Below are positions 24,497-32,524 of a DNA stretch of 47,152 bases, piece by piece; position 1 is the first letter of the stretch, and every line of letters starts with the position of its first letter. The DNA comes from Candidatus Fimenecus excrementigallinarum (lineage in GTDB: Bacteria > Bacillota > Clostridia > Oscillospirales > Acutalibacteraceae). The position numbers and the translations under genes are program-made. The stretch covers positions 1-47,152 of the forward strand of contig DVMW01000008.1 of assembly GCA_018714805.1 (NCBI GenBank), written 5' to 3'. The notes beneath the pieces are model-generated. The model saw nothing but the letters and a program-made list of their open reading frames with translations, did not search any database and was not told where the DNA came from.

Positions 24497-25429
24497 TCAG
24501 TCCTCCACAAGCGGCGTGGACAGATACCGGTCGCCGCCGTCGGGCATCACGGCGACAATCGTTTTGCCGGCGTTTTCCGCGCGCTCGGCGAGCCGGAGCG
24601 CCGCATACAGCGCCGCGCCCGAGGAGATGCCGACAAACACGCCGTCCGACCGGGTTACGGCGCGCGCCGTTTGCAGCGCATCCGCGTCGGAAACGGCAAG
24701 GACCTCGTCGTACACGGAGGTGTCGAGCGCCTTCGGCACAAAGCCCGCGCCTATGCCCTGGATGCCGTGCGCGCCGCCGCGCCCTTCGGAAAGCACCGGC
24801 GACGATGCGGGCTCGACCGCCACGACGCGCACCGCGGGATTTTGTTCCTTCAGATACCTGCCCGCGCCCGAAAGCGTGCCGCCCGTGCCGACGCCGGCGA
24901 CGAAAATATCGACCCGGCCGTCTGTGTCCCGCCAAATCTCGGGGCCGGTCGTCTCGTAATGCGCGCGTGGATTCGCCGGGTTTTCAAACTGGCCGGCGAT
25001 AATGCTGTTTTCGGTGGCGGCGTGCAGCTCCTCGGCCCGGCGAATGGCGCCCGCCATCCCCTCCTGCCCCGGCGTGAGCACCAGCTCGGCGCCGTAGGCG
25101 CGCATCAGCTTTTGGCGTTCTACGCTCATGGTCTCGGGCATGGTGATGATAACGCGGTAGCCGCGCGGAACGGCCATGGCGCAAAGGCCGATGCCGGTGT
25201 TGCCCGAGGTCGGCTCAATCACGGTGCCGCCGGGCTTTAGAGCGCCGCTTTTTTCCGCCGCCTCCAAAATGAAAACCGCAATGCGGTCCTTGGCGCTGCC
25301 GGCGGGGTTAAAGGCCTCGAGCTTCAATAAAATGCGCGCCGAAACGCCCGCCTGCTTTGTTAGGCGCACGGGCTCGAACAGCGGCGTGCGGCCGACAAGC
25401 TCGGAAAGCCGGGTGTAAATATTCGCCAT
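24497..25429 (-). CDS. cysK: Cysteine synthase (O-acetylserine sulfhydrylase)
   Basis: Forms L-cysteine from O-acetylserine and sulfide with PLP. 310 residues, the normal CysK length. The PLP lysine is K47 in NPAGSAKDR, the substrate/phosphate loop is T74-SGNTG79, and the PLP phosphate loop is GTGGTLSGAGRYLK. GISSGAA near the C-terminus is also conserved. ATG 25429 follows AAGGAG with an 8-base gap. Monocistronic. It is divergent from a GPH sugar symporter, and the two -35 regions lie in the arms of one inverted repeat. Confidence 0.95.
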   Translation of the reverse strand: MANIYTRLSELVGRTPLFEPVRLTKQAGVSARILLKLEAFNPAGSAKDRIAVFILEAAEKSGALKPGGTVIEPTSGNTGIGLCAMAVPRGYRVIITMPETMSVERQKLMRAYGAELVLTPGQEGMAGAIRRAEELHAATENSIIAGQFENPANPRAHYETTGPEIWRDTDGRVDIFVAGVGTGGTLSGAGRYLKEQNPAVRVVAVEPASSPVLSEGRGGAHGIQGIGAGFVPKALDTSVYDEVLAVSDADALQTARAVTRSDGVFVGISSGAALYAALRLAERAENAGKTIVAVMPDGGDRYLSTPLVED

Positions 25430-25498
25430 GGGTACCACTCCTTAAACGGGAACCGCCCAAACCCTATGGCGTTCGGCTCCCGGCAGATTTCTCCTTGC

Positions 25499-25527
25499 AC
25501 GATACCACACCCCGGGCGGTTTGTCAA
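25499..25527 (-). promoter_or_regulatory. Promoter of cysK
   Basis: Minus strand: TTGACA at 25522-25527, a 17-bp spacer and TATCGT at 25499-25504. Confidence 0.75.
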
Positions 25528-25581
25528 CCGCGAGGCTTGGCGAAAAATATACATTTCGTCCAATAAGTCGGTTGACAAACC
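25518..25581. repeat. 13-bp inverted repeat spanning both divergent -35 boxes
   Basis: GGTTTGTCAACCG (25518-25530) and its exact reverse complement CGGTTGACAAACC (25569-25581). Each arm is itself a small palindrome of the form GGTT-N4-AACC and each contains one -35 hexamer, so the arms could be operators for a shared regulator. Confidence 0.6.
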
Positions 25582-25600
25582 CCTGTTTTTGTTTTATAGT
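25572..25600 (+). promoter_or_regulatory. Promoter of the GPH symporter gene
   Basis: TTGACA at 25572-25577, a 17-bp spacer and TATAGT at 25595-25600. Confidence 0.85.
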
Positions 25601-25633
25601 TATAGTATTGCCAGAAAGGAAAGGAGATACTCA

Positions 25634-27160
25634 ATGGGTAAAATTGAGGCTTTGCTGCACAAAGTCTACGGCACCACGCCGAACGACGGGAATTTGCAGC
25701 CCAAGGAGGCCGTCGCCTACGCGGTGGCCGGGTTCGGGCAGAACTTTATCTGCACCATCATCGGTTCTTACTTGACCGTTTTCATGACGGACGCGCTACT
25801 GTACGGCTCCGCCAACGTCATGGTCGGCAGCGTGACCGGCGCCATGGCGGTTGCGTACCTGATGCTCGGCACGCGCATTTTCGACGCGCTCAACGACCCA
25901 ATCATGGGTTCCATCGTGGACAAAACGCGTACGAAATACGGCAAGTGCCGCCCCTACTTAAAATGGATGGCGCTGCCCATCGCCGTAATGACGCTCCTGT
26001 GCTTTAACCCCTTTGTTTCGGGCGGCACAGTGCGCACGTTCGTCTACATCGCGGTGGTCTATGTCATCTGGTCGGTCGTTTATACGGTTGTGGACGTGCC
26101 CTACTGGGCGCTGTCGAGCAGCATGACCAACAACACCATCGTGCGCGGCAACCTCTTGACGGTTACGCGTCTTGTGTGCACGCTCGGCGCGGGGATTGTC
26201 ACGGTCGGCGTCCCTATCATTACGGACCTTGTTACGGCAAAATATAAGGACCCCGAAACCGGCACGGTCCTGCCCTCGGAAATCTACAACAATGCAAACG
26301 CCCTGAAGTGGACCTACTTCGTCTGCGCGCTGGTGTTCACCGTGGTCGCCATCCCGATGTTCTACTACGGCTTTAAAAACACCAAGGAACGCATCAAGTC
26401 CCTGGAAAACCCGCCGAGCCTCGGGCACAACTTAAAGCTCCTGTTTAAAAACCGCGAGCTGATGCTGATTGTCATTTCCGGTATTCTGGGCGGCGCGCGC
26501 ATGGTCTATACCTATACGGGCGGCCTGTATTTTGCGCGCTACGTCCTGCACAACGACAGCTGGTATTCGCTTATCACCCTGCTCGTCGTCCCCGGCGGCC
26601 TTGTCGCCTCGCTGCTTGTGCCGTGGATGACGAAAAAGTTCACGAAAAAATGGGCGTACATTTACGTACACGTGCTTGGCGCCGTTGTCATGTTCGTCAT
26701 GTACTTTGTCGGCTATGACGCGCCGTGGAAGCTTATCCTCTGCGCGGTGGGCCTGGTGCTTCTGGGCATCCCGCAGGGTGCGAACAACATCCTTTCCTAC
26801 GCGATGATTGGCGACACGGTCGACTACCTCGAGTGGAAAACCGGCGAACGTGCGGAAGGCATCTGCTTTGCCATGCAGACGCTCATGAACAAGATTGGTA
26901 TGGCGGTCGGCGCGTTCATCGGCGTGTTCTCCTACGACTGGGCGGGCATCAACCCGACGGCGGCGGACGGCATTTACATCACCGCCGAGGGCTCGCAGAC
27001 CCTTTGGAACCTGCTGGTCCTTTCCGGCGCGCTGAGCATGGTCGGCACCATCATCCCGATTCTGTTCTATCGTCTGACGGAAAAGAGACAGCAGCAGATG
27101 GTCAAGGAGATTGCGGAACGCAAGGCGGCCGCCGGCGAGCTTGCGGAAGACGCCGAATAA
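25634..27160 (+). CDS. GPH family sugar:cation symporter (MFS)
   Basis: 508 residues, 12 membrane segments, of the glycoside-pentoside-hexuronide:cation symporter family (MelB/XylP relatives). Signatures are RIFDALNDPIMGSIVDKTRTKYGKCRPYLKW after TM2, and GDTVDYLEWKTGERAEGICFAMQTLMNKIGMAVG in the second half. The N-terminal LQPKEAVAYAVAGFGQNFIC is also typical. It takes up a sugar or glycoside with Na+ or H+; specificity is unknown and no glycosidase is adjacent. ATG 25634 follows GAAAGGAGA; the frame is open upstream but passes through the promoter. Terminator downstream. Confidence 0.92.
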   Translation: MGKIEALLHKVYGTTPNDGNLQPKEAVAYAVAGFGQNFICTIIGSYLTVFMTDALLYGSANVMVGSVTGAMAVAYLMLGTRIFDALNDPIMGSIVDKTRTKYGKCRPYLKWMALPIAVMTLLCFNPFVSGGTVRTFVYIAVVYVIWSVVYTVVDVPYWALSSSMTNNTIVRGNLLTVTRLVCTLGAGIVTVGVPIITDLVTAKYKDPETGTVLPSEIYNNANALKWTYFVCALVFTVVAIPMFYYGFKNTKERIKSLENPPSLGHNLKLLFKNRELMLIVISGILGGARMVYTYTGGLYFARYVLHNDSWYSLITLLVVPGGLVASLLVPWMTKKFTKKWAYIYVHVLGAVVMFVMYFVGYDAPWKLILCAVGLVLLGIPQGANNILSYAMIGDTVDYLEWKTGERAEGICFAMQTLMNKIGMAVGAFIGVFSYDWAGINPTAADGIYITAEGSQTLWNLLVLSGALSMVGTIIPILFYRLTEKRQQQMVKEIAERKAAAGELAEDAE

Positions 27161-27176
27161 GCAAAGACTACCCAAC

Positions 27177-27215
27177 ACGGCGGTGCGGCAAAAGCTGCGC
27201 CGCCGTTTCCTTTTC
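27177..27215 (+). terminator. Terminator of the GPH symporter gene
   Basis: A stem of about 13 bp, ACGGCGG...CCGCCGT with inner GCGGC/GCTGC and an AAAA loop, followed by TTCCTTTTC. Confidence 0.75.
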
Positions 27216-27250
27216 AAAACGACCCGCCGGCGTCTGCGCTGCTTTGCGGG

Positions 27251-27287
27251 CAAAACAAAAGCCCCGCACGCGATTGGCGTGTGGGGC
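27251..27287 (-). terminator. Terminator of tRNA-Arg
   Basis: An 11-bp stem GCCCCGCACGC/GCGTGTGGGGC (one G-T pair), followed on the minus strand by TTTTGTTTTG. Confidence 0.85.
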
Positions 27288-27293
27288 TTTCGC

Positions 27294-27370
27294 TGGCGCG
27301 CTTGACTGGATTCGAACCAGCGGCCTTCAGAGTCGGAGTCTGACGCTCTATCCAGCTGAGCTACAAGCGC
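27294..27370 (-). tRNA. tRNA-Arg (anticodon CCG)
   Basis: A 77-nt tRNA on the minus strand. The acceptor stem GCGCTTG pairs with CAAGCGC, discriminator G and encoded CCA follow. The anticodon stem TCAGA/TCTGA encloses CTCCGAC (anticodon CCG, reading CGG). The T-arm has GGTTCGAATCC. Confidence 0.96.
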
Positions 27371-27398
27371 ATAGGGCGCGCGGAAAACGCGCACCGTT

Positions 27399-27427
27399 AT
27401 TGTATCGCGTTCGGCGCAAAACGTCAA
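27399..27427 (-). promoter_or_regulatory. Promoter of tRNA-Arg
   Basis: Minus strand: TTGACG at 27422-27427, a 17-bp spacer and TACAAT at 27399-27404. Confidence 0.8.
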
Positions 27428-27470
27428 GCAAAATTTACACATTTGCCGCCGTTTGCCGCAACATTTTCCG

Positions 27471-28565
27471 TCAGACGTTGAAGCGGAACAGCACAATGTC
27501 GCCGTCCTGCATGACGTAATCCTTGCCTTCGGAGCGCACCTTGCCCTTTTCCTTCGCCGCCTGCATGGTGCCGCACGCCATCAGCTCGTCAAACGAAATG
27601 ACCTCGGCACGGATAAAGCCGCGTTCAAAGTCGGAATGAATCTTGCCCGCCGCCTGCGGCGCTTTGGTGCCGCGCTTGATGGTCCACGCGCGCACCTCCG
27701 GCTCGCCGGCGGTCAGATAGGAGATAAGCCCCAGCAGGTGATAGGAATGGCGAATCAGGCGGTCAAGCCCGCCCTCCTCCATGCCGAGGTCGGAAAGGAA
27801 CAGCAGCTTTTCCTCTTTGGGCAGCGACGCAATTTCCTCCTCGAGCCGCGCGCAGATAGGCAGCACCTGTGCCCCTTCGGCCTCGGCGACGTCGCAGACG
27901 GCGGCGTAATAGGCGTTTTCCGCAAGCGGCGCGGCGAACTCCGCCTCGCTCATGTTGCACGCATAGATAACGGGCTTCGACGACAGCAGCGCCACGCTCG
28001 ACAGCCATGCGCGCTCCTCGTCGTCCATCTCGACGGCGCGGGCGCTCACACCGTCGGCAAGCGACGCGCGCAGGCGCTCAAAAAACGCGACCTCGCCCTG
28101 CAGGCTCTTGTCGCCCTTCATCGCCTTTTTGTCGCGGTCAATGCGGCGGTCCAAAAGCTCAAGGTCCGACAGGATAAGCTCCAGATTTATCGTTTCAATG
28201 TCCCGGCGCGGGTCGATGCTCCCCTCGACGTGGACGATGTCGTCGTCGTCAAAGCAGCGCACCACGTGGATGATTGCGTCCACCTCGCGGATGTGGGAAA
28301 GGAATTTGTTGCCGAGTCCCTCGCCTTTCGACGCGCCGCGCACAAGCCCCGCAATGTCGACAAACTCGACCGTCGCGGGCGTAAGCTTTTTCGGGTGGTA
28401 CATTTCCGCAAGGCGGTCGAGCCGCGCGTCCGGCACGGCGACGACGCCGACGTTCGGTTCGATGGTGCAAAACGCGTAATTCGCCGCCTGCGCGCCCGCA
28501 TTCGTTATCGCATTGAACAGCGTGCTTTTGCCGACGTTCGGCAGGCCTACGATACCAAGCTTCAT
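27471..28565 (-). CDS. ychF: YchF/OLA1 family ribosome-associated P-loop ATPase
   Basis: 364 residues, the normal length. The P-loop is G7-LPNVGKST15, the G2/G3 region is FVDIAGLVRGASKGEGLGN, and the NKxD-like specificity element is the non-canonical NMSEAE, which explains the ATP preference of this Obg-related family. The C-terminal TGS-like domain ends in QDGDIVLFRFNV. It binds ribosomes and is linked to translation and stress in other bacteria. ATG 28565 follows CGAGGACGAG. Monocistronic with a strong promoter; no clear terminator before the tRNA-Arg promoter. Confidence 0.96.
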   Translation of the reverse strand: MKLGIVGLPNVGKSTLFNAITNAGAQAANYAFCTIEPNVGVVAVPDARLDRLAEMYHPKKLTPATVEFVDIAGLVRGASKGEGLGNKFLSHIREVDAIIHVVRCFDDDDIVHVEGSIDPRRDIETINLELILSDLELLDRRIDRDKKAMKGDKSLQGEVAFFERLRASLADGVSARAVEMDDEERAWLSSVALLSSKPVIYACNMSEAEFAAPLAENAYYAAVCDVAEAEGAQVLPICARLEEEIASLPKEEKLLFLSDLGMEEGGLDRLIRHSYHLLGLISYLTAGEPEVRAWTIKRGTKAPQAAGKIHSDFERGFIRAEVISFDELMACGTMQAAKEKGKVRSEGKDYVMQDGDIVLFRFNV

Positions 28566-28616
28566 AAACTCTCGTCCTCGATTCCAAAGCGGCAGCCTTG
28601 CCGCGTGCTATCGAGT

Positions 28617-28645
28617 ATTATACAGGATTTTGCGTCGTGTTGCAA
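28617..28645 (-). promoter_or_regulatory. Promoter of ychF
   Basis: Minus strand: TTGCAA at 28640-28645, a 17-bp spacer and a perfect TATAAT at 28617-28622. Confidence 0.85.
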
Positions 28646-28657
28646 GCAAAACCCATA

Positions 28658-28691
28658 AAACGCAAAAGCAGGGAGCCGCGCGGCTCCCTGC
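28658..28691 (-). terminator. Terminator of the EIIC - beta-helix operon
   Basis: Stem GCAGGGAGCCG/CGGCTCCCTGC, followed on the minus strand by TTTTGCGTTTT. Confidence 0.8.
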
Positions 28692-28698
28692 CCTGTTT

Positions 28699-30885
28699 TT
28701 ACTGCGCTTTTTGCCTGCGTTTTCGGATGACCTTTCGGACAATGCATACGGCGCACGCGGCGAGCGCCGCCGCGCCGGCCACGGAAAGTCCGCCAATCAG
28801 CGGAACGTTGGGCTTGTATTCCGGAATGGCGCGCATGACCGCCATCTCGCTTTCCCGCGCCGCTGCGGGGAAGGCGGCGTACACCTGCGGCGCTACGCCG
28901 GCATTGTCCACAACCGCCTGCGCCGTCACGTCCCAGTCGGCGTCGGGGACGTAGTGCGCATTCGTAATGACGGTGCCCGGCTCATAGGTCTCGGTCGTCG
29001 TATAACTTTGCGCCGTGGAATAGTTGTTGTCCCAGGTGTTGTTCCCCTTTTTGCCCCAGTCGCCGCAGTCGATGCAGGCGTAGGCCGGGTCAATCTTTAT
29101 CACGTTCTTTTCGCCGTAGACGTGCCGGGTGCCCTCGTCGATATGGATGCCGCGGATGTGGTAGGCCTTATTGGAATACGCCGAGCCGATGGTATCGATG
29201 TAATTTTCGCTGATAACCGTGCCCGGCATATCGCCGATGGTATAGATTGCGCCCGCGTCGCTCAGGGTCGTGACGGTGTTGACGAATTTGTTGTACCGCA
29301 CGGACAAATTGCGCGTGGTCGTGGACGGCGTGCCCGGCACAACCGATTCGCTGTCTCCGTTCATGTTCCACCAGCCCCACCCGAGACTGAGGCCGGAATA
29401 CGTCGTATTTTCAATGTTGTTGTGTTCAAACGCAAGCCCGTCGGCGGCATAAACCAGCACGCCCGCCACACCCCAAAAGAGGCGGCTGGTGTTTTTAAAC
29501 AGGTTGTTTTCGACGGTCAGGCTTTTGCACGCGCCCTCCACGGTGACGTCGTATTTTTCCCGTTCGGCGTGGCGGCCCTTGTCGGAAGCCTTGTCGCCGA
29601 TATACATATGCTGCGGATGGCCGATAAGCAGCGCCGCGCCGGCGGTGTCGTAAACCGCATTTGCCGTGACGGCCGTATCGGATACGTCGTTGACAAGCGA
29701 AACGCCGTCGTTGCCGGTGTGGCAGACCGTATTGCCCGAAAGCTCGATGCGCTCGGCGCTTGTGAGCAGGACGGCCGCCGGGCCGACGTCGTAGGCGCGG
29801 TAGAGGTAGCCGTGCCAATCCTCCTCGGCAAAGGCGGTCAGGGCGGCTGCCGCCTGGTTCGTCGCACGCCCGAAGGAGCCGCCGACCTCGTGGAGGTTCC
29901 AGTCGGTATATGCAAAGGTCAGGCCTTCAAACGAAAGGTCGTGGACGCGGTTTTCGAGACTCTCCCCTTCTATGCGCAGAATCGACTCGAGCGTCGGGAC
30001 GACAACCTGCGCCGTCGATAAATCCTCGCCTTCGCGCGGGCAGTAATACAGCCTGCCGCCCGCCTTGTCGAAATAAAACTCGCCCGGCTCGTCGAGGTGT
30101 TCAAAGACGTTGTAAATCATATTGTTCTCTTTGAACTGGTACTCGTTGCCCCAGCCGAGGGTCTGCGCAATGCCGGCATAGGGCATTTGCAGCTTCGCCT
30201 CGAGCCGCAGGCCGCGCCGCTTCAGCGAATCCACGCAGACAATGGTGGTGTTCCAGCGCGTCTGGGTCATCAGCTCAATGTCCTCGGGGTTGCGCGTGTC
30301 CACCGGGATGGCGTCCTTCTCAAACAGGACGCCGTCGTGTACCGTGCCGTCCGCCCATGCCCAGTCGGCCTCGCCCGCGGTCACGGTCACTTCACCGGTC
30401 GCGCCCCTGCCTTTTGCAACCTCCGAGGTCATATACGCGCGTTCACCGTTGACATACAGCGCGCGCAGCTTCCGGTCGCGCGACAGCTCGACGCTGTAAA
30501 TGCCGTGGCCCTCGTCCCGCCAGTCGCCCGTCACGGTTTTCCCGCCGCTGAGCACGGGGTGCGCGCCCTCGGCGGCGACGTAGCGGACGCGGCCGTTTGG
30601 CGTCCCGCTGTCCTCGGGCGTGAACACAAGCGTTTCGTCGAGTTCGTACACGCCGTCGGCAAGCTCGACCACAACATCGCCGTGCGACTTATCCAGCGTG
30701 CGGACATAGGCCTTGGCGTCCGCGAGACTCGAAAACACGGTTTTTCCGTCCGGCGTGCGGGCGGGGTCGACCGTCAGGCGAAACGCGACGTTTTCCATAT
30801 TCTCCGTTCCTTCTGCAAACGACAGCGCGGGCAGGCACATACACAGCAGGACAGCGGCCAAAAGGCCGGCAAGCGCCTTGCGCAT
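28699..30885 (-). CDS. Secreted, membrane-anchored right-handed beta-helix protein (possible carbohydrate-active enzyme)
   Basis: 728 residues. Signal peptide 1-24 (LLAAVLLCMCLPALSFA), a long parallel beta-helix of about 600 residues, and a C-terminal membrane helix (LIGGLSVAGAAALAACAVCIV) with a basic tail RKVIRKRRQKAQ. The N-terminal part (FSSLADAKAYVRTL, VVELADGVYELDETLVFTPEDSGTPNG, VLSGGKTVTGDW) and the repeat SGLSLGWGWWNMN look like the pectate-lyase-superfold glycosidases, for instance GH141-type fucosidase/xylanase proteins. That assignment is tentative. ATG 30885 starts one base after the stop of the EIIC-like permease gene, so the two are translationally coupled and probably act on the same substrate. 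Confidence 0.85.
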   Translation of the reverse strand: MRKALAGLLAAVLLCMCLPALSFAEGTENMENVAFRLTVDPARTPDGKTVFSSLADAKAYVRTLDKSHGDVVVELADGVYELDETLVFTPEDSGTPNGRVRYVAAEGAHPVLSGGKTVTGDWRDEGHGIYSVELSRDRKLRALYVNGERAYMTSEVAKGRGATGEVTVTAGEADWAWADGTVHDGVLFEKDAIPVDTRNPEDIELMTQTRWNTTIVCVDSLKRRGLRLEAKLQMPYAGIAQTLGWGNEYQFKENNMIYNVFEHLDEPGEFYFDKAGGRLYYCPREGEDLSTAQVVVPTLESILRIEGESLENRVHDLSFEGLTFAYTDWNLHEVGGSFGRATNQAAAALTAFAEEDWHGYLYRAYDVGPAAVLLTSAERIELSGNTVCHTGNDGVSLVNDVSDTAVTANAVYDTAGAALLIGHPQHMYIGDKASDKGRHAEREKYDVTVEGACKSLTVENNLFKNTSRLFWGVAGVLVYAADGLAFEHNNIENTTYSGLSLGWGWWNMNGDSESVVPGTPSTTTRNLSVRYNKFVNTVTTLSDAGAIYTIGDMPGTVISENYIDTIGSAYSNKAYHIRGIHIDEGTRHVYGEKNVIKIDPAYACIDCGDWGKKGNNTWDNNYSTAQSYTTTETYEPGTVITNAHYVPDADWDVTAQAVVDNAGVAPQVYAAFPAAARESEMAVMRAIPEYKPNVPLIGGLSVAGAAALAACAVCIVRKVIRKRRQKAQ

Positions 30886-30886
30886 C

Positions 30887-32359
30887 TTATTGTTCCCCTT
30901 TCTCTTTTGAAACCGCCGCCTCTTCTTTCCCGGCGTACTGCGCGGGCAGCTTGCCGCGCTGCTGCTTGAAGGGCACCCAAAGCTTCTGGGCGTAGCGCCG
31001 GAACTCCAGCACCATATCGCCGTCGGTTTCCACATAAGTCCCGCGCTTTTTCTGGGAACGGCAGGCAAGCTCCTTAAACAGCAGCATCCCCGCCCCGCCG
31101 ACAAGCGCGCCGAACAGGATGATGAAAAACAGCGGGATGCGGCAGGAGAGCCAGTCGCCCGAGCGCAGCGGCAGCGTAAAGGAAATATAAATTTCCCCGC
31201 GCGTAAACATCTCGGCAAAGGTCTCGCCGTTGCCGTACTTGGGCAGCTCCGTTAAGTACGCGGTATTGACAATCCCGAACGCCGCCGTCAGAAGCCCGGT
31301 CACCGCCGCGCCGAGCATATAGCCCGGGATAACGGTCAGGGGGCTGCGGTAGGCGTAGGGCATGGAAAACGCCACGGTCAGCTTGACGTTTTCAAAGAAC
31401 GCGTTGATAGGGCCGCTGGCCGCGAGATTGAAGTCGTCGGTATCGGCCCGGCCGCCCTTTTTCGTGATTTTTTGCAGCAGCACGGTCATCAGCGGAATCC
31501 AGCCGATGGTAATAAAGCACGCGCCGTAAATCGTCATCAGCTGGGCGTTGCCGTCAAAGAACGCCGCCACGGCGACGGAGAAGGCGGACATGGAAACCGG
31601 CCCTATCAGGTCGAAGCCGACCATCAGCCCCATGACGACCGCGCAGAGCACCACGGAAGCGCCGGAAAGCTCCTGCAGGGGCGCGGCCAGCGCCTCGCCG
31701 AGCGCGTTGAAGGGCAGCTGCACACCGTAGCGAATCAGCAAAAAGGTCAGCGCCGCGGCGACAACGGGCATGATAAGCACCAGCACGATAAGGTCCACCT
31801 GCTCCAAAATGCCGACGCCCGTGAGCGTGTCGGGGAGTTTTTTCCCTTTGTCGCGGTGCTTTTGGAAAGAGCGGTCCAGCTTTTTGCCGAGGGACTCCTT
31901 ACAGTTGTTCCAGGCGATGAACAGGTACTTGATGCAATACGACAGAAAGACGGCGAGAATCAAATACCCCATGTACCCGATGTTGGCGCCGCCGCCGAAA
32001 TTGCGCGGGGTAGCGAAATACGCCGAATACATTTCCACCGCCGGCACGGGGTCGCCGGCAAAATGGGCGAAATAAACGCCCAGCGCCATGGCGGGCGCGA
32101 CGGCGGGCAAGCCCGCAATCAGGTAAGACAGCACCACCGCCAGCGCGACAAAGAAAAAGTCCGTACCCCAAAACAGAATGAACCACAGGATGTTTTCGTT
32201 CTGCGGCTCCGTGGCGCCCAAAATGTGCTCGACGCCCAAAATATTCTGCACCACAAAGAAAAAGCCCGCGCCGAGCGCTCCAAACAGCTGGACAATAAAC
32301 AGGATGGCGGTTGCGCGGTGGATGTTTTTGCGGTAGGTGCGAATTTCGTTTTTCAGCAT
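30887..32359 (-). CDS. PTS fructose-type EIIC-like permease without EIIA/EIIB
   Basis: 490 residues with about ten membrane segments. Motifs recall the fructose-family EIIC: VLSYLIAGLPAVAPAMALGVY (compare AYSIADRPGxAPG), GYMGYLILAVFLSYCIKY, and FDLIGPVSMSAFSVAVAAF (compare FDMGGPVNKAAY). There is no EIIB cysteine domain or EIIA domain here or next door. A soluble basic segment (about residues 150-185) and a C-terminal cytoplasmic tail of about 70 residues are extra. It could be a PTS permease using other EII parts or a transporter working without phosphorylation. ATG 32359 follows GGGGGAAAA. First gene of a two-gene operon with the beta-helix protein. Confidence 0.72.
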   Translation of the reverse strand: MLKNEIRTYRKNIHRATAILFIVQLFGALGAGFFFVVQNILGVEHILGATEPQNENILWFILFWGTDFFFVALAVVLSYLIAGLPAVAPAMALGVYFAHFAGDPVPAVEMYSAYFATPRNFGGGANIGYMGYLILAVFLSYCIKYLFIAWNNCKESLGKKLDRSFQKHRDKGKKLPDTLTGVGILEQVDLIVLVLIMPVVAAALTFLLIRYGVQLPFNALGEALAAPLQELSGASVVLCAVVMGLMVGFDLIGPVSMSAFSVAVAAFFDGNAQLMTIYGACFITIGWIPLMTVLLQKITKKGGRADTDDFNLAASGPINAFFENVKLTVAFSMPYAYRSPLTVIPGYMLGAAVTGLLTAAFGIVNTAYLTELPKYGNGETFAEMFTRGEIYISFTLPLRSGDWLSCRIPLFFIILFGALVGGAGMLLFKELACRSQKKRGTYVETDGDMVLEFRRYAQKLWVPFKQQRGKLPAQYAGKEEAAVSKEKGEQ

Positions 32360-32392
32360 AATTTTCCCCCGGTCCGAACAAAATCTGTGTAC

Positions 32393-32421
32393 AATATACC
32401 ATATCCGCCCGCGCGTTGCAA
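32393..32421 (-). promoter_or_regulatory. Promoter of the EIIC - beta-helix operon
   Basis: Minus strand: TTGCAA at 32416-32421, a 17-bp spacer and TATATT at 32393-32398. Confidence 0.75.
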
Positions 32422-32464
32422 GATGGTTTTGTACAAAGCGTTCGAGTTCAAATTAGACATATAC

Positions 32465-32493
32465 TTGTAATTTTCGGCGGAATATGGTACGAT
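32465..32493 (+). promoter_or_regulatory. Promoter of the dockerin protein gene
   Basis: TTGTAA at 32465-32470, a 17-bp spacer and TACGAT at 32488-32493 with TGG before it. Transcription would start near 32500, which leaves no leader for an ATG at 32501 and favours TTG 32525. Confidence 0.6.
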
Positions 32494-32524
32494 AGCTCCG
32501 ATGAAATTAGCGGAGGCGATTGCC

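Noticed and set aside
25430-25633. Possible T-box or S-box riboswitch before cysK
   Set aside because: A promoter lies about 70 bp before the start and the leader has no T-box sequence, specifier stem or terminator; there is no room for a riboswitch.
28513-30021. A 502-residue plus-strand frame opposite the beta-helix gene
   Set aside because: Antisense shadow; the minus-strand product has a signal peptide, repeats and an anchor.
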